Below, one piece after another: positions 1-7,120 of a DNA stretch of 64,000 nucleotides (positions are counted from its first letter, which is position 1; each line of letters starts with the position of its first letter). This stretch comes from Paludibacteraceae bacterium (lineage in GTDB: Bacteria; Bacteroidota; Bacteroidia; Bacteroidales; Paludibacteraceae), in assembly GCA_024400115.1 (NCBI GenBank), contig JAKSNF010000004.1, positions 62,001 through 126,000 of the forward strand, written 5' to 3'. The notes beneath the pieces were generated by a model. The model was not told where the DNA came from. It did no database searches and saw only the letters and a program-made list of their open reading frames with translations. Position numbers and translations under genes: made by a program.

Positions 1-319
1 AACAGTTAAATGCGCACATAAAAGCATTAGTAAATATATAATTGTTATCTGTAACCGACACGATATCTTGATTCTTTAACAATAGCGAAGATTTTGTTCC
101 ATGGCAATAGGCAAAGCATATAAAAGGCTGAACATTAATTGCAGAAATTTTGGTTGAAATGTTATATTTATCCGCGTCGTTAGAATTTATCAATAGACAT
201 TTTGTTTCGACATTCGAAATGTTATGCATTAACTCTAAAGTACTATCTCTACTTTCGATAAATGCTTGACCACATTTTAAATCAGCATCATCACACAATA
301 TGGCAATGTTTAACATCAT
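1..319 (-). CDS. Partial protein, possible His/Cys (caspase- or CHAT-like) effector
   Basis: This is the first 106 codons of a gene cut by the window edge. It starts at ATGATG, and its first ATG overlaps the TGA of the receiver-like gene upstream (ATGA), so it is the fourth gene of the operon. The visible part begins with a beta strand (MMLNIAILCDD), then at about residues 68-77 has a hydrophobic strand running into CHG, and about 30 residues later another hydrophobic stretch ending in a cysteine (AFMCAFNC). A His-Gly after a strand, then a Cys after the next strand, is the layout of the caspase/CHAT protease fold. I infer that fold; the catalytic Cys may lie beyond the edge. Its position after a kinase and a receiver fits an effector. 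It could also be an unrelated alpha/beta protein. Confidence 0.55.
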   Translation of the reverse strand, partial: MMLNIAILCDDADLKCGQAFIESRDSTLELMHNISNVETKCLLINSNDADKYNISTKISAINVQPFICFAYCHGTKSSLLLKNQDIVSVTDNNYIFTNAFMCAFNC

Positions 320-936
320 AATTTTGTCTTGTGCTGTTTAAAAAACAAATCAGTTGTCATACTTAGGACACCCCTTGATACATCTTTTCCAATTTCTGTA
401 TTACGACGGATTTCTGACAAAACATCATTCATTGTATATTCTTTTCCTCCAATACGAACATATGGAATTGATTTTTGGGTATCTGGTTGATTGACAATCC
501 ATCTTTCAATCACTGCATTAATATTATTACATATTGCGCCATATGCCTTCTCTATTATCTCAATAACTTCGTGAGTACTCATATCTTTAGACAAACAATA
601 AAAAGCTTGTCCATCATACATTTGTGTAGTAGCAGTCACATCCAAATCTTGTCCTGTAAAAATAATCACCGGAATTAAGGATGATAAATCATGAATTTGT
701 TTAAGTATAATATGACCCACAATTTTCCCGCTTGCAAATGACCAATCTAATACTACAATAATCTTTTTGTCAAGATTATCTCGAATAAACGACACACCAT
801 CCTCTGGTTGTGTAAATTGCTTAATATCAAGAACAGAATCCTCAATATCATCACAAATTGCTTCAATGTTTGCTAAAACATCCTCTATAAAAACAACTAC
901 TGCGTCAATTTTTTTCATTATACTATTATTTAGCAA
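316..936 (-). CDS. Receiver-like (response-regulator) protein without DNA-binding domain
   Basis: This 206-residue protein has the pattern of a receiver domain: an acidic pair (DD) near residue 29, a strand ending in Asp (IIVVLDWSF, about residues 60-68) as the likely phosphoacceptor, a strand ending in Thr (VIIFTG) and a Lys (CLSKDM). The last ~50 residues are not a known output domain to me; they hold a short basic-acidic motif (GKEYTMNDVLSEIRRNTEIG). There is no HTH, so it probably signals to a protein partner and not to DNA. It overlaps the dual-GHKL gene upstream by 11 bases and the partial gene downstream by 4, so the set is translationally coupled. The paired kinase-like protein is the obvious phosphodonor, by inference from order. 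Confidence 0.8.
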   Translation of the reverse strand: MLNNSIMKKIDAVVVFIEDVLANIEAICDDIEDSVLDIKQFTQPEDGVSFIRDNLDKKIIVVLDWSFASGKIVGHIILKQIHDLSSLIPVIIFTGQDLDVTATTQMYDGQAFYCLSKDMSTHEVIEIIEKAYGAICNNINAVIERWIVNQPDTQKSIPYVRIGGKEYTMNDVLSEIRRNTEIGKDVSRGVLSMTTDLFFKQHKTKL

Positions 937-3058
937 AAGGTATAGTTATACAAAATGTTGCTCCCGTAGGTAAAAATTCTTGTTGAACTAATTCAATAGA
1001 CCCTTTTATTGCCTGTAAACGCATTTTTATCATAAATAAGCCTAACCCAGAGCCTCCTAAATGAGCAGTCGTTGTATAAAACTCATCAAATATGTGTTCT
1101 TTATCAATCTCCTTTACGCCCTCTCCATTATCTGAGAAGAAAAGCCTAAGGGAATCATTTGAAGCCACTAATTCACACTTGATTTTTTTATTTGTCGTAT
1201 TCCTTAAGGCTTTCACAGAGTTATCTATCAAACATCCCAACATATCCACATATACTTTGTCATTATAATTAAGCATAATTGCAGTTTTTGGAACAATCGT
1301 TTCCACAGAAATTCCTTCATGTTTGAATAACGCTTCATATCGTTCTTTCATGGTTTCTAATGTAACATTCGAAACATCAAACGGTTCAAGATTTTCGCCA
1401 TCTTTGGCAAATGCTAACATAAAATTAACCGCTTTAGATAATTTATTCATATTATCATATACCATTGTGGCATGATGAACACACTTTTCTTCTTTTTGCC
1501 GCAATGGTAGCCATTTAACAACAAACTCTGCAGAGCGTTTAATCATACCTATTGATGTTCTAACGATATGAGAAATTTGAGCCGCATAACTTTGTAAAGA
1601 AATTAAACTATACATTAGATTTTCTTGATTATGTTTGGCAGATTCAACTTGTTCCTCTCTGTCCAAAGCATCCCTCACGTACTGTTTAGCAGTTGTCAAT
1701 TGTGAAGAAATACTATTTAAAGTACTCTGAATCTCCGAAGTTGTATTTGAAATCGCGGAAAGTTCCTTAATCGAAGTTAATGCCGCATCTATAGTGCTGA
1801 TGGGTTGTAATTTCCGCTCTCGCGAATAGACCTTCTTTGTCTTTCTATTTTTTAAAACTTCCTCAATAACAGTCAACTGGTTTACCACAAACTTCCGTAA
1901 TTCAATCCATTCTTCATTTGTCACAAAATCTTGGCGATTAGTTGCATCAATAATGTTAGGATTTCCATCTGCTGTAATATCTACCCATCCTATCACGTCT
2001 CGCGTACTAATCTTGTCGAAAAAATTAGACCAACGACGTTTATCTATACCAAACAGATCTTTTTGTTTGTCTCGATTATCATCAAATTCCGCGAAAGGAG
2101 TCGCAATGATTCCATCTCTATACACCTTAACACCATCTATTTTATCCTCTTTAAAGTTTCTAGAAAATCGTCTTTTGCCTTCTTGATCGTAGTAATATAG
2201 CGTCATCGAAATTGGTCCAAAAGAATAAGAAGGAACAACTTTTTTTTCTATATTGTTCAACTTTGCAATTGCTTCCTCTTGGTAATAACATTTTTTTTGT
2301 TTGTCATATATGGAATCAAGTTGCAATGTTATAGTAGCTTCCGAAAATGCCATACTCTCAACCAACTTAGAAGAGTAATCGCTATATTGTGGAGCAAAAA
2401 TTCGTATTTGAAAGGGATATGTCATCATCCTATTGGGACGGACAAGTTTTGTCAATTCTTTATACGCTCGCTGAATATCTCTTTCCGTCCAAACATCATC
2501 TAAAATTGATAACTCAAGCGTAGTTCCATGATCTTCACATTTTGCTGGTTCTTGCCAAAATTTGTTATCAAAATCTGTAAATAAGGTAGCCTCCTCTAAA
2601 TTCGACATTTGTTGTTCCTCTTCTATTGCATATTTTGACCAATCTGTCTCTAAACAATTCCACCATTCTTCTCCCTTTTGTTTAGAACGTAAAATCATCT
2701 TTGCGCCTAACTTATCCACAGCAAAACGTCCCACACCTTTTTTTCCAACAACACGACGACAAAAAGGAGCGGGGGATATTGTATTACGACGCTTACTACT
2801 AGTTCCTATCACCATCCATTTGTCTTTAATATCTTTTTCTGTCATTCCAATACCATTATCTTCAATTAATATCCTACCCTCATCGGATTTTGGATTTACT
2901 GCCAAAAAACTTAATTTCACTTCCGTAGCATTTGCATCATAGCAATTCTTTACCAGCTCAAATAATGCCGTGATTCTATCCGTAATTAACTCCCGACCCA
3001 ACAATCGAAATGTACTAACATCAAACCGGAAGTGTAAGTTTTGTATACTATCTTGCAT
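926..3058 (-). CDS. Dual GHKL protein: HSP90/MutL-like ATPase plus histidine-kinase module
   Basis: A 710-residue protein with two separate Bergerat (GHKL) ATP folds. The N-terminal one has the N-box ELVKNCYDA (about 34-42), G1 EDNGIGM (66-72) and G2 GKKGVG (105-110), as in HSP90, MutL and MORC ATPases. A middle region and a coiled-coil stretch (about 420-490) lead to a possible phosphoacceptor His in SHIVRTS (H497). A second ATPase follows, with N-box CLIDNSVKAL (about 609), SDNGEG (642-647), F-box FDEFY and GGSGLGL (668-674), as in sensor kinases. There are no membrane segments, so it is cytoplasmic. HSP90/MORC-like ATPases beside DNA methyltransferases are known from restriction-type systems. 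It overlaps the methyltransferase gene by 11 bases. A sensor role is inferred. Confidence 0.9.
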   Translation of the reverse strand: MQDSIQNLHFRFDVSTFRLLGRELITDRITALFELVKNCYDANATEVKLSFLAVNPKSDEGRILIEDNGIGMTEKDIKDKWMVIGTSSKRRNTISPAPFCRRVVGKKGVGRFAVDKLGAKMILRSKQKGEEWWNCLETDWSKYAIEEEQQMSNLEEATLFTDFDNKFWQEPAKCEDHGTTLELSILDDVWTERDIQRAYKELTKLVRPNRMMTYPFQIRIFAPQYSDYSSKLVESMAFSEATITLQLDSIYDKQKKCYYQEEAIAKLNNIEKKVVPSYSFGPISMTLYYYDQEGKRRFSRNFKEDKIDGVKVYRDGIIATPFAEFDDNRDKQKDLFGIDKRRWSNFFDKISTRDVIGWVDITADGNPNIIDATNRQDFVTNEEWIELRKFVVNQLTVIEEVLKNRKTKKVYSRERKLQPISTIDAALTSIKELSAISNTTSEIQSTLNSISSQLTTAKQYVRDALDREEQVESAKHNQENLMYSLISLQSYAAQISHIVRTSIGMIKRSAEFVVKWLPLRQKEEKCVHHATMVYDNMNKLSKAVNFMLAFAKDGENLEPFDVSNVTLETMKERYEALFKHEGISVETIVPKTAIMLNYNDKVYVDMLGCLIDNSVKALRNTTNKKIKCELVASNDSLRLFFSDNGEGVKEIDKEHIFDEFYTTTAHLGGSGLGLFMIKMRLQAIKGSIELVQQEFLPTGATFCITIPFAK

Positions 3059-4115
3059 ATGCTAAAATTTTATCAAAAACAGCTTTCGCCAATAATGGAG
3101 GAACAGCGTTCCCTATTTGTTGTTGTATATACATTAAAGGCCCTTGAAAAACATAATCGTCAGGAAAACTCTGCAAACGAGCAGCTTCCCTAACGGAAAG
3201 TCCCCTATCCTCATAAGGATGTATTAACATATTTTTTCTATAGTTAGAAATAACAATAGACGGCAAATCTGCTCGAAGTCGTTTATAGATACCACTATGA
3301 CAATTATTTTTATTTGCATAATTTTTCATTAACGCTTCTGGAATTGCCTGCCAATTCTGACCTTGACTAATATATCGATATCTTTCTACAACATAATCCG
3401 CATTCCTGGAAACATAATTTTGCACACTCTTTGCGCTATTTTTCCGCATCAATCTTGCATATTCGGATGCCGAATCTAAAGCTTTGCTGTACGGACACAC
3501 TTCCTTCATTTCCCCATTTTTCAAATGAGGCAAATCACTTATCGCATCCCACACAGAAACTTTTAATTCACATTTTTTTGGAAAATCATAATGAACACCA
3601 TTTATATTTCCAACCATAATAAACCGATGTCTATTTTGAGGGACCCCATAATCGGAAGCAGTAAGGACGGCATACTCAACAGTATACCCCAATGTTTCAA
3701 AACAATTCTTGACATTACGTAATGTTTCTCCCTTTTCAAACTGTACAAAACCCTCTACATTTTCAAAAACAAACCAAACAGGTTTTAAACAATCAACGAA
3801 TCTAACAAACTCTTCAAAAAGAGTATTATTAGGATTCTGTGTATTGCGAGTCCTTGTATTAGATGTAGAGAAACCTTGACAAGGGGGACCTCCAAAGACC
3901 AAAAATAATGGATCTTTAGTATGCAAAAGATTATGAGGATTGATATTGTGTATATCATCACATACCACTTGCGTTGTTGGATGATTATATGCATAAGTTT
4001 TCGAGGCATATTGATTACATTCTACAGCAACTAGCACATCTATGCCAGCCCACCTTGCCCCTAAGCTTAACCCTCCCGCTCCAGAAAAAATATCAATAGC
4101 ACACGGCACCACCAT
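3048..4115 (-). CDS. dcm: C5-cytosine DNA methyltransferase
   Basis: The enzyme transfers a methyl group from AdoMet to carbon 5 of cytosine in a short DNA target. The family motifs are complete and in order: motif I (DIFSGAGGLSLG), the PCQ loop with the catalytic Cys (GGPPCQGFS, C79 from my start), ENV (FENVEGF), QNRHR, and GNAVPP near the C-terminus. A target recognition region of normal size lies before the last motif, so it looks active. A GTG start seven codons upstream is possible, but the -7 element of the promoter lies at 4141-4148, so transcription would begin at about that GTG; the ATG at 4113-4115 is the better start. It is the first gene of a four-gene overlapping operon with no ordinary restriction endonuclease in it. 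Specificity cannot be read from sequence. Confidence 0.95.
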   Translation of the reverse strand: MVVPCAIDIFSGAGGLSLGARWAGIDVLVAVECNQYASKTYAYNHPTTQVVCDDIHNINPHNLLHTKDPLFLVFGGPPCQGFSTSNTRTRNTQNPNNTLFEEFVRFVDCLKPVWFVFENVEGFVQFEKGETLRNVKNCFETLGYTVEYAVLTASDYGVPQNRHRFIMVGNINGVHYDFPKKCELKVSVWDAISDLPHLKNGEMKEVCPYSKALDSASEYARLMRKNSAKSVQNYVSRNADYVVERYRYISQGQNWQAIPEALMKNYANKNNCHSGIYKRLRADLPSIVISNYRKNMLIHPYEDRGLSVREAARLQSFPDDYVFQGPLMYIQQQIGNAVPPLLAKAVFDKILAYAR

Positions 4116-4140
4116 ACGCAGTAATTTATTTTTCACGCCA

Positions 4141-4172
4141 CAAAGTTACAACTTTTTCCTGATATATGCAAA
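4141..4172 (-). promoter_or_regulatory. Promoter of the methyltransferase operon
   Basis: Read on the minus strand this is TTTGCATATAT, a spacer, then TAACTTTG, matching the Bacteroidota sigma-A pattern (TTTG at -33, TAnnTTTG at -7) with 20 bases between the boxes. It drives the operon running leftward from 4115. Confidence 0.85.
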
Positions 4173-4403
4173 TATTTCTCGCATTTTTTCATTATTTTTA
4201 TCATTTTACCCCTATTTCAATCACTTTTATCGTTAATATGTCCCCAACACACATCAAAATCACGTCTATTATCACCACTTATCCTACAAACTTCATGCCA
4301 TTCTCATGCATTGGCAGAAATATGACAAGAAGGATTATGCGAATCATTATTGCAGGTGATTAAATAAATTGACCCAACAAGCGCTGAATTATCTAACTAA
4401 AAC

Positions 4404-4440
4404 AAAGAAAGCGGCTATAATCGCTATAGTCGCTTTCTTT
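4404..4440. terminator. Intrinsic terminator hairpin
   Basis: AAAGAAAGCG (4404-4413) pairs with CGCTTTCTTT (4431-4440), and CTATA pairs with TATAG inside, leaving a five-base loop. On the minus strand it lies just downstream of the 40-codon gene ending at 4458 and is followed by a T-rich run; the flanks would also allow termination from the other side. Confidence 0.8.
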
Positions 4441-4457
4441 TGGGTTTATGATAGAGA

Positions 4458-4580
4458 TTATTTACGTCTTTTCATCGTCTCTACCACAGCCGTTTTGGGA
4501 TTTTTTCTCGCTTCACTTACAGGAATAAATTCACCAGTTTCAGCATCTCTTCCAACTTTGAAGGTGATATACTTTGCCAT
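4458..4580 (-). CDS. 40-residue basic orphan protein
   Basis: A 40-codon gene too short for usual gene calling, but with every signal of expression: a promoter at 4658-4688, a long strong purine Shine-Dalgarno (AAAAGGAGAAAGGAG) just before the ATG, and an intrinsic terminator 18 bases after the stop. The protein begins MAKYITFKVGRDAETGEF and ends in the basic tail MKRRK. The pattern RDA-TG-F followed by NPKTAVVET resembles a class of tiny conserved proteins of unknown function that I recall only loosely; no role is claimed. It lies between the methyltransferase operon and the PLD nuclease gene, on the same strand, as its own transcription unit. A longer ORF on the opposite strand here is its shadow. 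Confidence 0.75.
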   Translation of the reverse strand: MAKYITFKVGRDAETGEFIPVSEARKNPKTAVVETMKRRK

Positions 4581-4657
4581 ATTTCTACTCCTTTCTCCTT
4601 TTAAGGCTGGTCTGCATGTTTCAGGCAGACGTTATACATTCTTTCATTATCATGGTG

Positions 4658-4688
4658 CAAAGGTAAGTAAAAATCTCGACATATACAA
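4658..4688 (-). promoter_or_regulatory. Promoter of the 40-codon gene
   Basis: On the minus strand TTGTATATG (TTG at 4688-4686) is followed after 20 bases by TACCTTTG (4665-4658), a good match to the Bacteroidota consensus. It leaves a 5' leader of about 75 bases before the Shine-Dalgarno. Confidence 0.75.
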
Positions 4689-4842
4689 GAACATTAATAG
4701 AATCCTAATGTCACGTTAATAAACTTCTAATGGTTCATTAATAAAAATGTAATTCATACACTCCTTTGTTTCCACTACAAATATACAACTATTTTTTGTA
4801 ACTATTCATGCACAATTATTAAAAACTTACATATAAGCACTA

Positions 4843-4875
4843 AAACACAAAAGGTAATCCCTTTGCTGTGTGTTT
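4843..4875. terminator. Possible terminator hairpin in a gene-free stretch
   Basis: AAACACA (4843-4849) pairs with TGTGTTT (4869-4875), and AAAGG with CCTTT inside. Together with the minus-strand promoter at 4925-4956 it would define a transcript of only about 80 nt with no ORF. The T-tract is weak. Confidence 0.4.
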
Positions 4876-4924
4876 AGGCTGTTTACTGTCTTATGCAAAT
4901 TTGTTTTTCTTTCGAAATCCGCTG

Positions 4925-4956
4925 CAAAATTACAACTTTTTTTTGACATATGCAAA
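4925..4956 (-). promoter_or_regulatory. Promoter-like element with no gene directly downstream
   Basis: Minus strand TTTGCATATG, spacer, TAATTTTG with 20 bases between boxes, a full match to the consensus seen at other genes here. The next gene on this strand starts more than 300 bases away, so it may drive a short RNA or a long leader. The rest of 4581-5166 holds the promoters and hairpins listed and nothing else I recognise. Confidence 0.65.
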
Positions 4957-5007
4957 TCTTTTTGCAAAAAAAAGTTATTAACAAAGACGCTAAAGTTTTC
5001 CAAAACA

Positions 5008-5044
5008 AAATCGCAACCAACTATATTTTAGTTAATTGCGATTT
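5008..5044. terminator. Terminator of the PLD nuclease gene
   Basis: AAATCGCAA (5008-5016) pairs with TTGCGATTT (5036-5044), with AACTA/TAGTT pairing inside. On the minus strand the hairpin is followed by a T-rich run (TTTTGTTTT). It lies about 120 bases after the stop of the leftward gene ending at 5167. Confidence 0.75.
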
Positions 5045-5166
5045 CTTAGAGTAACAAATAGTTGTCTGAAATAAAAAGTTATTGACATTCACTTTTTTGT
5101 AAACTTGCTATGTTTTTTGCAGAATAAGTACCATTACTGACCCCGTATCGTCCGTTTTTTCACAAC

Positions 5167-6237
5167 CTATCTTTCTCTTTCCATACACATCAACTTCCCC
5201 AGTAAATAACGTCCATAATCATCGGCCAACCAAATCTTATCACTACCAAAATTAAGAGCAGCCAATGTTTTGGTCCCCACATGGGTAATTGATTTACCCA
5301 ATCTAGCAACATAATCTTGCGCGATTTGAGTAACAAACGGGCAAACATGCTCCCATTTGTGATTTGATAGATTAGGCGTTAGACATTTTGTTTCAACATA
5401 CCACGGCCAGCGCTTCATCCCCCCTATCTCTTTGATAGGCTGACTCATTACCTCATATACACCAACAACCCTTCGTCCGCCAACCGCATAAACAATGAGA
5501 ATATCACCAGCACGAACCGCTCTTGGTCGTCTTTTCGAGAAATACATTCTTTTATCCTTTGAGAAGTCGCCTTTAAATATTGGATTTTCCGCTACTCCCA
5601 TCGGTTTAATAAATATCTTTATACCTTTCGCGACTTGATATGGATGCACAATATCATCAATCTCCACATTTACAGATTCCGTTTTTTTATCTCCCAAAGG
5701 ACAAGAGGCCATTACTCTATCCTTAATCTCATTTAGTTTTTCGATGGTCAACAAATCAGGAGCGTCTTTCACAATTTGCGATTCCATTTCCTCTAACAAT
5801 TGCACATTATCTATTTGGACTCCCCACTCATGATTCATCTCCATTCCGTTATGTGTTAAATTTGCAGAAGAAATAATGCCGACAACCGGTTGATCGCATT
5901 TTTTGAATATATAAACCTTCCCGTGCAATTTATTATCAATTCGCAATGTCCATTGTACCCCTATACGATCCATCTCCTTGCAAAACGAGTGTAAAGAATC
6001 TATCTTGCCCGCTATTTCTTCATTCTTGGCTGTTGTGATGAATACAATTTTTCTAATAGAGCCAATATCTATAATAGCATCTGCGAAAGCGGAGAAATCC
6101 CCATAACAAAAGGGGCTGGCCATCACAATCTCATCCGCGTTTTTGCAGAGAGATAGGAACGCAGCTCCATGGTTCGTACAAGAAGAATTTGATAGAATCG
6201 TCATTTTTAAAACAACAAATATGTATTGTTCGACCAA
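5167..6237 (-). CDS. PLD-family phosphodiesterase/nuclease with C-terminal EVE/PUA-like domain
   Basis: The N-terminal half carries one HKD-type motif: H105-G-K107 in LHGKVYIF, then S-S-A-N (about 123-126) and a conserved NHEWG, the pattern of phospholipase-D-fold nucleases, which dimerise to form one active site. The C-terminal ~150 residues (IKIFIKPMG, then RRPRAVRAGDILIVYA, then RWPWYVET) look like an EVE/PUA-related domain, a fold that can read modified bases. A nuclease plus a modified-base reader would suit a modification-dependent restriction enzyme, which is inference. The ATG at 6204 (MTILSNSS) is a plausible shorter start. It is single, on the same strand as the methyltransferase operon but separated by two terminators, so it may be an independent island gene. 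Confidence 0.75.
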   Translation of the reverse strand: MVEQYIFVVLKMTILSNSSCTNHGAAFLSLCKNADEIVMASPFCYGDFSAFADAIIDIGSIRKIVFITTAKNEEIAGKIDSLHSFCKEMDRIGVQWTLRIDNKLHGKVYIFKKCDQPVVGIISSANLTHNGMEMNHEWGVQIDNVQLLEEMESQIVKDAPDLLTIEKLNEIKDRVMASCPLGDKKTESVNVEIDDIVHPYQVAKGIKIFIKPMGVAENPIFKGDFSKDKRMYFSKRRPRAVRAGDILIVYAVGGRRVVGVYEVMSQPIKEIGGMKRWPWYVETKCLTPNLSNHKWEHVCPFVTQIAQDYVARLGKSITHVGTKTLAALNFGSDKIWLADDYGRYLLGKLMCMERER

Positions 6238-6432
6238 ATAAAATAGTTAATAATTTCTTTCAGCTTTAATTTTTTTTCTCGCTTCCTCTAATCTATAGCG
6301 TCTTTCCTTTTTCCGTATCCTTAAACCTCTGAATTGGTTCCTCCCTCCACTTCTCCTCCATCAACTTCTTTATCTTTTTCCTCCTCAAACCGATACTACA
6401 TAACTTGTTTCTCGTTTCTCGTTTCTTGCTTC
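6238..6432 (-). other. Gene-free purine-rich stretch with degraded coding traces
   Basis: On the minus strand this is purine-biased and has no intact ORF. It repeats the string TATCGGTTTGAGGA that also occurs in the acetyltransferase remnant at 6971-7120. After a frameshift it reads KIKKLMEEKWREEP, which loosely parallels KIAELQEMKWWNWDEE in that remnant. I read it as debris of a second decayed copy; support is modest. Confidence 0.3.
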
Positions 6433-6801
6433 TCACTTCCCGCACTTCGCTTGCGCTTTCACCATACAACTCGTCAACAACCTTTCAATCTCTCTTGCCA
6501 TCTCGTATAATTTTTGGCACTTCTCTTCTTCTAAGAAATTACTTTTATGGAGTAGTTCTAACCAGTACTGGCTCTCATTACATTCTTTCAGTGCAATCTT
6601 CACCTTATGGATATAGTCCACATCACTTTCCGAGAACTTCGCCTCTCCATAATTGGCTCCGATGCTAGTCCCTGCCCGTAACAATTGATCCGTCATCTTA
6701 AATTCTTTTTTCTCCTTTACTATCTGCCGAACGCACTCCACCACCTTCACTGCATATTCCATACATAGCGCATCAATATCATTTTTTTCTTTAAATATCA
6801 T
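6433..6801 (-). CDS. Four-helix-bundle protein (23S rRNA intervening-sequence family)
   Basis: This 122-residue, almost wholly helical protein matches the four-helix-bundle family first found inside 23S rRNA intervening sequences: aromatic/basic first helix, then DQLLRAGTSIGANYGEA, the family's central signature, then a helix rich in E and K (YIHKVKIALKECNESQYWLELL) and a fourth helix with EIERLL. Its biochemical role is unknown. It is not in rRNA here. It stands alone, with stuttering TTTCTCGTTTCTTG-type repeats (plus-strand reading) on both sides, at the end of the polysaccharide operon, which suggests it travels as a small cassette. The last residues (CMVKAQAKCGK) run into the repeat zone. 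Confidence 0.85.
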   Translation of the reverse strand: MIFKEKNDIDALCMEYAVKVVECVRQIVKEKKEFKMTDQLLRAGTSIGANYGEAKFSESDVDYIHKVKIALKECNESQYWLELLHKSNFLEEEKCQKLYEMAREIERLLTSCMVKAQAKCGK

Positions 6802-6970
6802 AATCTCGTACTTGTTTCTTGTTTCTCGTTTCTTGTTTCTTATAAAATGTTTCCTTCTTCCTTAAAACAAGAAGAGTATTTCCTCAATCCTTAAACTACA
6901 AAAGAGTATCCTTCTTCCTTCCTCCTCCCTCCTCTTCCTCCCTTTCTCGTTTCTCGCTTCTCGTTTCTTA
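6802..6970. repeat. Degenerate pyrimidine-rich repeats flanking the four-helix-bundle gene
   Basis: Plus-strand words such as TTGTTTCTCGTTTCTTG recur with small changes at 6806-6841 and 6946-6970, and again on the far side of the gene at about 6401-6440. No ORF or hairpin is evident. It is one of several places where short near-repeated words accumulate. Confidence 0.6.
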
Positions 6971-7120
6971 TCATCCTTCCTTCCCCACTAGTGAACGAAG
7001 TCTCTCCTCATCCCAATTCCACCACTTCATTTCTTGCAATTCAGCAATCTTTTCTTCCTCAAACCGATATTTTCTTACCTCAGCGGGAGAAATTATATAC
7101 CACTCTTCGCTTGCCTTCAT
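6971..7120 (-). pseudogene. C-terminal remnant of a hexapeptide-repeat (CatB/Vat-like) acetyltransferase
   Basis: A 49-codon open frame begins at an ATG overlapping the stop of the glycosyltransferase upstream. It carries SPAEVRKYRF, then EEEKIAELQEMKWWNW, which matches the usual tail of xenobiotic/hexapeptide acetyltransferases (pattern PA-IRYRF, then I-L--IKWWDW). The catalytic left-handed helix repeats are missing, so only the 3' end of a gene survives, fused to the end of the operon. It is unlikely to be functional, though it could be translated by coupling. The assignment rests on the motif alone. Confidence 0.55.

Noticed and set aside
4369..4719. 116-codon plus-strand frame with hydrophobic stretches
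   Set aside because: It runs through the terminator and is antisense to the 40-codon gene, which has much better expression signals.
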